DNA from: Aquiflexum gelatinilyticum
GTDB lineage: Bacteria > Bacteroidota > Bacteroidia > Cytophagales > Cyclobacteriaceae
Reading direction: 5' to 3'
Assembly: GCF_024741135.1 (NCBI RefSeq)
Contig: NZ_JANSUY010000014.1
Span: 124,001 to 188,000 of the forward strand
DNA length: 64,000 bases
Part shown: piece by piece, positions 58,186 to 64,000 of the stretch
How the letters are laid out: every line of letters begins with the position of its first letter
How positions within the stretch are numbered: position 1 is the first letter of the stretch
Notes under the pieces: model-generated
Told to the model about the DNA's origin: nothing
What the model saw: the letters and a program-made list of their open reading frames with translations, nothing else
Database searches by the model: none
Program-made: the position numbers and the translations under genes

Positions 58186-60843
58186 ATGAGCCTTACCAAA
58201 CGATTTTTAAAACCAATCTTTTTGTGTTTTTTCCTCCTCGCTTTTATAATCGAGGGCAATGCCCAAGGGATCAGAGGGAAAGTCACTTCAAAATCCGGGG
58301 AAGTGCTTCCGTTTGCTTCCATCTACGTCCGGAACCTAGGAGACGGCGTTCCGACCAACCAAAATGGGGAATATGAATTCCGCCTCAAAAAAGGGGTTTA
58401 TGATGTACTAGCCCAATACTTGGGCTTTGCCTCTGAAGTCAAAACAGTAGTCGTTTTGGAGGATTGGGTGGAATTGAATTTCGAATTGGATGAGCAGGTC
58501 TATGCTTTACAGGAAGTCACAGTCAAGACCAAGCAGGAAGATCCGGCTTTGACTATTATGCGGAAAGCTATCTCAAAAGCTAAATTTCACAGGCTTCAGG
58601 TTCAGGAATACAGTATGATGGTTTACCTCAAAGGTACAGGCCAATTGACAGATGTTCCATTTTTCATGAAAAAAGAAATGGAAAAAGAAGGCGTCAAACT
58701 TAATGAGGCCTACACCACAGAGTCCGTTTCGCAGATCACCTTCAAGCAACCCAATACAGTGGAGGAGAAAGTTATCAGCATCCGCACCAACGGAGAAAAC
58801 AATTCCACTTCCCCCGCACCATACATTGCTACAAGCTTTTACAATGCCAAAATCAATGAGGCAGTAACTCCCCTTGCACCATCTGCCTTTGCCTACTACC
58901 AATTCAAATATGAAGGTTCTTTTGTAGAAAACGGCGTCATGATCAATAGGATCAAAGTGACGCCAAGGTCAAGAGGGGAGAGGGTTTTTGAAGGGTACAT
59001 CTATATTATTGAAGACCTTTGGGCTATTCACTCCCTGGATCTGACGACATCTTTGCTTGGGTTTTCTATTGGAGTCAAGCAGATTTACCAGCCTGTTGCC
59101 GAGAATGTCTGGATGCCTTCGACCCATACCTATACTTTTGGAGGGAAGTTTTTTGGTTTTGCAGGGGAATACAAATACCTAGCTTCCACCCGCGACTACA
59201 AAGTGACACTCAACCCTGACATGATTGCCGAGACAGAAATCATTGACGAGAAAGTCACAGAAGTACCAAAGGATGTCACTGCTTTCAAAAAAAGCGTGTC
59301 AAGTTTGGAGCAAATGGCCCAAGCGGATAAAATGACACGAAAAGATTTCAGGAAGCTTGTCAATGAATATGAAAAAGAAGAATTAAAACAAAGCAAAGAA
59401 GCGGAGGTAGTTTCAAACAGGAATTATACCATCGATTCTTTGGCAAAAAAAAGAGATTTGAGCTATTGGGACAGTATCCGTCCGGTGAAGTTGACTGAAA
59501 AAGAAATCCGGGGCTACCAAAGGGATGATAGCTTGGCAGTGGTTGAAGCCGCCAAAGTCAGTGAGGTGGACAGCGTTGCCAAAAAGGCTAGACGAGGATT
59601 CAAGCCTGGAGAAATCCTGACGGGAGGATCCTATTCCTTCGGCAAAGGCAGGTCGGCAGGTTTTCACACCAACCTGACAAAAATCTCCTTCAACACGGTG
59701 GAAGGTTTCAAATTCGGACTTTCGGGCTTTTATAGGATTGAAAAAAGTACCAAAATGGCAGATTCAGTGACGATGCATCGCCGGACGTGGAATTTCAGAC
59801 CTGAAGTACGATATGGTTTTTCCAGCGACCAACTCTATGGAACGCTTGATATCCGTAGGTCGGTCAACAAAGGCAGGCCGGGATATACGGTTGGGTTGAC
59901 GGGAGGACAATATATCTTCCAGTTCAATGGTGATAACCCCATTTCCGAGCAAGTCAACATGGCTTATTCTCTGCTTTTCAGGCAAAATTACATGAAGCTT
60001 TACGAGCAATCATTTCTGAAAGGATATTATAGCCATAGGTTTACAGATGCCGTCACTTTCCGCACCAATGTAACTTATGCTTACCGAAGGGAATTGTTCA
60101 ATAATTCTGATGTCAGCCTTTGGAAGCGGGCTGAACGGGAATATACGCCAAACCGTCCTGTCAATATCGAAGCAGATCCCATAGCATTTGAAAACCATCA
60201 CGCCTTGATCTGGACCAATAACCTTGAATGGCGTCCTGGATTGAAATACTATGTCAGAAATGGCAGAAAAAACCCATTGTACGAATCTGCCCCTTTAGTC
60301 AATTTCCGGTATACCAAAGCAATTCCGGGAGTTTTCAACAATCCTATGGCTTCCAAATTTGATTTTGTGGAGGCAAGTATTGAGCATTTCTTCAATTTTG
60401 GGGTGAGCGGCAAATTGGATTTCAATGTCAATGCTGGGGCATTCTTAAACAATGACCGAGTGTATTTCATGGATTTCAAACATTTTGGCGGTAACAGAAC
60501 CATCTTTGCCAATATGGGAGTGGCGGCCAATTACAGGTTTTTGGATTACTACCAATATAGCACCCAGACCCAGTATGTCAGCGGGATTGTACATTACCAG
60601 TTCAGGAAGTTTTTGCTGACCCAGTTACCGATGTTGCGGTTTTCAGGTGTGAGAGAAAATATATTTTTCAATTACCTCAAAACCCAGAATTCCCCCCATT
60701 ATTGGGAAGTCGGTTACTCTTTAGATAATCTCTTCAGGATCTTCAGGGTAGAAATGGGTGCCGGCTTCGAAAACAGCAATTACCAAAGAGGAGGATTCCG
60801 GTTTGGCATTGCCAGCTTTATTAATGTGAATTTTGAGGATTAA
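58186..60843 (+). CDS. DUF5686 family outer-membrane protein with CarboxypepD-like front
   Basis: The ATG at 58186 gives 885 residues; TTG 58171 adds five. The signal peptide ends EGNAQ. Residues 30-110 are CarboxypepD-like (IRGKVTSKSGEVLPFASIYVRNLG). Then DPALTIMRKAISKAKFHRLQVQEYSMMVYLKGTG is the DUF5686 hallmark, followed by RSRGERVFEGYIYIIEDLWAIHSLDL. A long charged helical insert occupies about 355-470, and a C-terminal barrel of strands ends in FINVNFED. It lies 159 bases after copy 2 of the MG2/plug genes. DUF5686 proteins are thought to be outer-membrane barrels; no substrate is known. Confidence 0.85.
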   Translation: MSLTKRFLKPIFLCFFLLAFIIEGNAQGIRGKVTSKSGEVLPFASIYVRNLGDGVPTNQNGEYEFRLKKGVYDVLAQYLGFASEVKTVVVLEDWVELNFELDEQVYALQEVTVKTKQEDPALTIMRKAISKAKFHRLQVQEYSMMVYLKGTGQLTDVPFFMKKEMEKEGVKLNEAYTTESVSQITFKQPNTVEEKVISIRTNGENNSTSPAPYIATSFYNAKINEAVTPLAPSAFAYYQFKYEGSFVENGVMINRIKVTPRSRGERVFEGYIYIIEDLWAIHSLDLTTSLLGFSIGVKQIYQPVAENVWMPSTHTYTFGGKFFGFAGEYKYLASTRDYKVTLNPDMIAETEIIDEKVTEVPKDVTAFKKSVSSLEQMAQADKMTRKDFRKLVNEYEKEELKQSKEAEVVSNRNYTIDSLAKKRDLSYWDSIRPVKLTEKEIRGYQRDDSLAVVEAAKVSEVDSVAKKARRGFKPGEILTGGSYSFGKGRSAGFHTNLTKISFNTVEGFKFGLSGFYRIEKSTKMADSVTMHRRTWNFRPEVRYGFSSDQLYGTLDIRRSVNKGRPGYTVGLTGGQYIFQFNGDNPISEQVNMAYSLLFRQNYMKLYEQSFLKGYYSHRFTDAVTFRTNVTYAYRRELFNNSDVSLWKRAEREYTPNRPVNIEADPIAFENHHALIWTNNLEWRPGLKYYVRNGRKNPLYESAPLVNFRYTKAIPGVFNNPMASKFDFVEASIEHFFNFGVSGKLDFNVNAGAFLNNDRVYFMDFKHFGGNRTIFANMGVAANYRFLDYYQYSTQTQYVSGIVHYQFRKFLLTQLPMLRFSGVRENIFFNYLKTQNSPHYWEVGYSLDNLFRIFRVEMGAGFENSNYQRGGFRFGIASFINVNFED

Positions 60844-61215
60844 ATCTCCTAAGTAAGAGGTTATGTTTTCTAGAATTTGATATTGGGATATTAAGATATT
60901 AGGATATTGTTTTTGAATCCATCGCTTCATTGAAAAATAAATATTTTCAAATAGTGGAATCAATAATTCGGGGTTTCCCTCCTCCTGGAAGGAGTGGTCT
61001 GTAGTTCGTGGACTGTCGACCTTATTAACCTTTAACCAAATTACCAAATAACCCTTTCACCCAACCTTATAACTTTTCAACCTTCCAACTTTTTATCCCA
61101 TTAACCCATTAACCAATCCCAAATTTTGATTTTACCGCAAAGCCTTCTATATTGGCAGCTGTAAGGTTTAATATCAATAAAGATGAATAACCTTTGGTTA
61201 TTTCACTTTCATCGG
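60844..61215. other. Intergenic region with GATATT repeats and ACC-rich tract
   Basis: 60879-60909 holds four imperfect GATATT-based units (GATATTGGGATATTAAGATA ...). 61021-61120 is an A/C-rich tract with TTTAACCAAATTACCAAATA and CCATTAACCCATTAACC-type words like those at 36230. No ORF is convincing. AATAACC (61186-61192) pairs with GGTTATT (61196-61202) just before a terminator-like hairpin. Confidence 0.5.
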
Positions 61216-61236
61216 GGCTTCTTAGAAGCCTTTTTT
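61216..61236 (+). terminator. Terminator-like hairpin 60 bases upstream of gldA
   Basis: GGCTTC-TTA-GAAGCC (61216-61230) is followed by TTTTTT. It reads on the plus strand directly into gldA. It may end transcription from the distant DUF5686 gene, or act as a leader attenuator for gldA. Confidence 0.75.
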
Positions 61237-61296
61237 GGTTTATAGACTTTGATTAAGCCATGACAAGTCATTAATTTAGCCACCCAAATCCCACAC

Positions 61297-62202
61297 ATGT
61301 CATTAGAAGTAAACAGGCTGACAAAAACCTACGGTTCCCAAAAGGCGCTGGATGAGGTATCTTTTGTGGCAGAAAAGGGAGAGGTTCTGGGTTTTTTGGG
61401 TCCTAACGGCGCCGGCAAATCCACCACCATGAAAATTGCCACCGGATTTATTTTGCCCGATCAGGGCGATGTCCTTGTCAATGGACTCTCCGTCCTTCAG
61501 AATCCCAAAGAAGTCAGCCGCTTGGTCGGTTATCTGCCCGAACACAATCCACTTTACCATGACATGTACATTCGGGAGTTTTTGGATTTTATCGGGGGAC
61601 TATACGGCCTAAAGGGAAATATCCTGAAAAACAGGATTGAAGAACTGATTCCGCTTTGCGGACTGGAAGTCGAAGCCCACAAGAAAATCTCCCAACTTTC
61701 CAAAGGATACAGACAGCGGGTTGGCTTGGCAAAAGCCCTGATCCATGATCCGGAAGTGATTATTCTCGATGAACCCACCACAGGCCTCGATCCCAACCAA
61801 CTTGTTGAGATAAGGAAACTGATCAAAAATATCAGCGCAAACAAAACGTTGATCCTCAGTACCCACATCATGCAGGAAGTGGAAGCCATCTGTGACAAAG
61901 TGGTCATCATATCCAAAGGGAAAATCGTTGCTTCGGACCTTTTGAAAAACCTAAAATCCGAAGCAGGCAAATCAGTTTTGATATTGGAAACAGAGGAAAC
62001 CCTTTTGTTGGAATGGTTTGCGCCCATAGGCGAAATCACTTTTATCAACTCCAATAAAGCCATTCAGCTTCAGGTGAAAGATGCCGCTGTTGCAAGAAAA
62101 GAATTACTTCAAATCCTTCAGGAAAGGAATCTGACACTCGTCAGCATTCAGCTAAAGGAAAAGAACCTCGAATCTATTTTTCACCAAATCACCCAAAGCT
62201 AA
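61297..62202 (+). CDS. gldA: Gliding-motility ABC transporter ATP-binding protein GldA
   Basis: The product has 301 residues. LGFLGPNGAGKSTTMKIA is Walker A, ISQLSKGYRQRVGLAKAL the ABC signature, VIILDEPTTGLDPNQ Walker B, and LILSTHIMQEVEAICD the switch His. YGLKGNILKNRIEELIPLCGLE fits GldA. It powers the GldA-GldF-GldG transporter needed for gliding in Flavobacterium johnsoniae. gldF follows after four bases and gldG overlaps gldF, so this is a three-gene operon. Confidence 0.95.
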   Translation: MSLEVNRLTKTYGSQKALDEVSFVAEKGEVLGFLGPNGAGKSTTMKIATGFILPDQGDVLVNGLSVLQNPKEVSRLVGYLPEHNPLYHDMYIREFLDFIGGLYGLKGNILKNRIEELIPLCGLEVEAHKKISQLSKGYRQRVGLAKALIHDPEVIILDEPTTGLDPNQLVEIRKLIKNISANKTLILSTHIMQEVEAICDKVVIISKGKIVASDLLKNLKSEAGKSVLILETEETLLLEWFAPIGEITFINSNKAIQLQVKDAAVARKELLQILQERNLTLVSIQLKEKNLESIFHQITQS

Positions 62203-62206
62203 GCCG

Positions 62207-62929
62207 ATGCGCGCACTGTATTGGAAGGAAGTCAACGGATTTTTCAGTAACCTGAGCGGTTACCTGATCCTTGGGGTCTTTTTGGTTTCGTTGGGTTTGA
62301 TCGTTTGGGTATTTCCTGACACTTCCGTGTTGGAATATGGTTTTGCAGACTTGGAGCCCTTATTCGTGTACACTCCTTATGTTTTCACATTCCTTGTTCC
62401 GGCCATTACCATGAAGATGATTGCCGAGGAAAGGAAGTCCGGAACATGGGAAATCCTCATGACTTCCCCGCTTTCCATTCCCAAAATCATTGTTGCCAAA
62501 TATGCTGCTGCCCTGACTTTGATCGTGGTGGCTTTGCTTCCCACCTTGGTTTACTACTACAGTGTCGTTCAGTTGGGTGATCCTGTGGGAAATATTGACC
62601 ATGCAGGTTTCTTTGGTTCATGGATCGGATTGGTGTTTATAGGGGCGGTTTTTGCATCTATCGGGATATTGGGATCGGCCCTGACTTCCCATCAGATCGT
62701 GGCATTTATTCTGGGAGTTTTTATTTCATTCCTGCTTTATTTTGGGCTGACGGCCTTGGTTCAGCTTCAGGTGATGAGTCCGTTTGCTTTGTTTTTGGAA
62801 GAAATCAGCCTGAGTTATCATTACCAAAGTATGAGTCGGGGGGTGATTGACGCACAGAATATTGCTTATTTTCTTTCCGTGATTGTATTGATGTTGGGTT
62901 TGACGGGAATTTTAATCCGTAGAAAATGA
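62207..62929 (+). CDS. gldF: Gliding-motility ABC transporter permease GldF
   Basis: The product has 240 residues with six hydrophobic segments. MRALYWKEVNGFFSNLSGYLILGVFL is the GldF start, and PAITMKMIAEERKSGTWEILMTSPLSIPKIIVAKY is the ABC-2 type coupling region. SHQIVAFILGVFISFLLYFG and ALFLEEISLSYHYQSMSRGVIDAQNIAYF follow. It is the inner-membrane permease partner of GldA and overlaps gldG by four bases. Confidence 0.95.
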   Translation: MRALYWKEVNGFFSNLSGYLILGVFLVSLGLIVWVFPDTSVLEYGFADLEPLFVYTPYVFTFLVPAITMKMIAEERKSGTWEILMTSPLSIPKIIVAKYAAALTLIVVALLPTLVYYYSVVQLGDPVGNIDHAGFFGSWIGLVFIGAVFASIGILGSALTSHQIVAFILGVFISFLLYFGLTALVQLQVMSPFALFLEEISLSYHYQSMSRGVIDAQNIAYFLSVIVLMLGLTGILIRRK

Positions 62930-64000
62930 AGAAATCCGCCAACATATCGCTTATCAAAAATCTTGGAATCATTGCCGGTATTCTGGTTTTGATTTGGGTT
63001 TTGGCGACATTGGTTCCTTATCGAATTGACTTGACTTCGGACAAAAGGTATTCCCTCCATCCTGCGACCGTCGAGGTTTTGGAATCTTTGGAAGAACCTT
63101 TGGAAGTGGAAATATTACTTACCGGTAATCTCCCCGGCGGCATGAGGAGGCTTCAGCGCTCAATCGAGGAGACGATCAGAACATTCAATGCTTACAGCAG
63201 CGAAAAAATTACTTTTTATTATCAGGATCCCTTGGCTTTGCCAAAAGAGGAACAAGAAGACTATATCGTAGGATTGTCAGAATACGGCATCAATCCTACC
63301 AACCTGTATGTCAATGAAGACGGGGGACAAAAATCCAAACTCATTTTTCCCGGGGTCATCATTCGCAATGCTGAATTTGAGACAGGTTCGCTGCTTCTCC
63401 GCGGAGAAATGGGAATGGGACCTGATCAGGTGCTCAACCAATCTGTGGAAAATCTTGAATTTGAATTGATCAACGGAATCCGAAAACTGATCAGCAAACA
63501 GGCTTTTGAAATCGGACTTGCCATGGGTCAGGGGGAGTTGGCAGCGGATGAAGGTTTTGGTATAGTGGAGGCGTTGGCAGATAATTATGAGGTGTACAAA
63601 GTACCCTTGGAGCAGGCAAAAAAACCTTCAGATCTTGACCCTTTCAAAATAATGATCGTTTCGGGGCCAAAGGAAAAATACACAGAAACGGAAATTTATC
63701 TCCTCGACCAATACCTCATGAATGGGGGAAACATCATTTTTCTGATTGATGCCTTGGCTTATGACATGGCGCAGGCTGGCGGAGAAGGTACGGTGGCCAT
63801 GCCTTTTGAAAATGGTCTGGACCAGTTGCTCTTCAGGTATGGCGTCAGGGTCAACAAAGATTTGATTCAGGACATGAATTTTGGTCGCTATCCTGTCATG
63901 GCAGGTAATTTTGGAGATCAGCAACAGTTGGTGCCATTGGCTTGGCCGTTTTTTGTTTTGGCAGGGAAGATGGCTCCACACCCCATCACCAAAGGATTGG
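62926..64000 (+). CDS. gldG: Gliding-motility ABC transporter auxiliary protein GldG (partial, 3' end missing)
   Basis: The ATG at 62926 lies inside the gldF stop (ATGA overlap), and the frame is open to the window edge for 358 codons. One N-terminal transmembrane segment (LGIIAGILVLIWVLATLVPY) is followed by RIDLTSDKRYSLHPATVEVLESLEEPLEVEILLTG, the GldG/ABC-auxiliary start, and a long periplasmic domain. SGPKEKYTETEIYLLDQYLMNGGNIIFLID is the typical DUF4350/Gld-like fold. It belongs with GldA and GldF. The full family length is about 550, so about a third lies outside. Confidence 0.93.
   Translation, partial: MKKSANISLIKNLGIIAGILVLIWVLATLVPYRIDLTSDKRYSLHPATVEVLESLEEPLEVEILLTGNLPGGMRRLQRSIEETIRTFNAYSSEKITFYYQDPLALPKEEQEDYIVGLSEYGINPTNLYVNEDGGQKSKLIFPGVIIRNAEFETGSLLLRGEMGMGPDQVLNQSVENLEFELINGIRKLISKQAFEIGLAMGQGELAADEGFGIVEALADNYEVYKVPLEQAKKPSDLDPFKIMIVSGPKEKYTETEIYLLDQYLMNGGNIIFLIDALAYDMAQAGGEGTVAMPFENGLDQLLFRYGVRVNKDLIQDMNFGRYPVMAGNFGDQQQLVPLAWPFFVLAGKMAPHPITKGL

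Overview
The window reads as a chromosomal segment of a gliding Bacteroidota bacterium, most likely of the order Cytophagales and close to Cyclobacteriaceae. Support comes from gldA-gldF-gldG at the right edge, a type A C-terminal sorting domain for the type IX secretion system (T9SS), DUF4221, DUF4249, DUF4295, DUF5522 and DUF5686 proteins, and a TonB-dependent receptor with a carboxypeptidase-like front domain. Start codons often lack an obvious Shine-Dalgarno, as usual in this phylum. No tRNA, rRNA, CRISPR array or recognisable transposase was seen. The placement is inferred from gene content, not from a search.

Layout. 1-153: start of a response regulator (minus strand). 1217-10867: an operon-like run with a very large T9SS cargo protein, four small secreted subunits (at least two DUF4402-like), a PapD-like periplasmic chaperone and an usher-like outer-membrane protein. 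This looks like a chaperone-usher fibre locus, and all four subunits end with a penultimate tyrosine. 10982-21218: housekeeping and accessory genes: M3 peptidase, agmatine degradation (aguB-aguA), a nucleotide pyrophosphatase/phosphodiesterase, a truncated haemoglobin, an unknown membrane protein, two tandem NAD(P)-binding reductases and an esterase.

21284-24202: an AT-rich accessory island bracketed by a 123-bp direct duplication of the 3' end of the neighbouring dnaE2-like polymerase gene, with inverted REP-like palindromes at its inner edges. It carries two small coiled-coil membrane proteins and a RES-domain (toxin/NAD-targeting fold) gene with an unknown partner. 24080-27028: the dnaE2-like polymerase. 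27434-34186: MscS channel, ArsR regulator, HAD phosphatase, pruA and a DUF4221 lipoprotein. 34291-36415: ftsY, DUF4295, rpmG, rpmB and DUF5522. 36480-39574: rocD, a HAD phosphatase and hemB. pruA and rocD together interconvert ornithine, glutamate semialdehyde and glutamate.

40303-46032: ammonium transporter with a partner porin, a small secreted repeat protein, a GroES-like protein and dnaK. 46201-60843: an outer-membrane protein cluster: a TonB-dependent receptor followed by three tandem DUF4249 lipoproteins on the minus strand, and two tandem MG2/plug proteins plus a DUF5686 protein on the plus strand. 61297-64000: gldA, gldF and the 5' part of gldG.

The most interesting parts are the chaperone-usher-like locus led by a T9SS cargo gene, and the RES-domain island inserted at the dnaE2 3' end.
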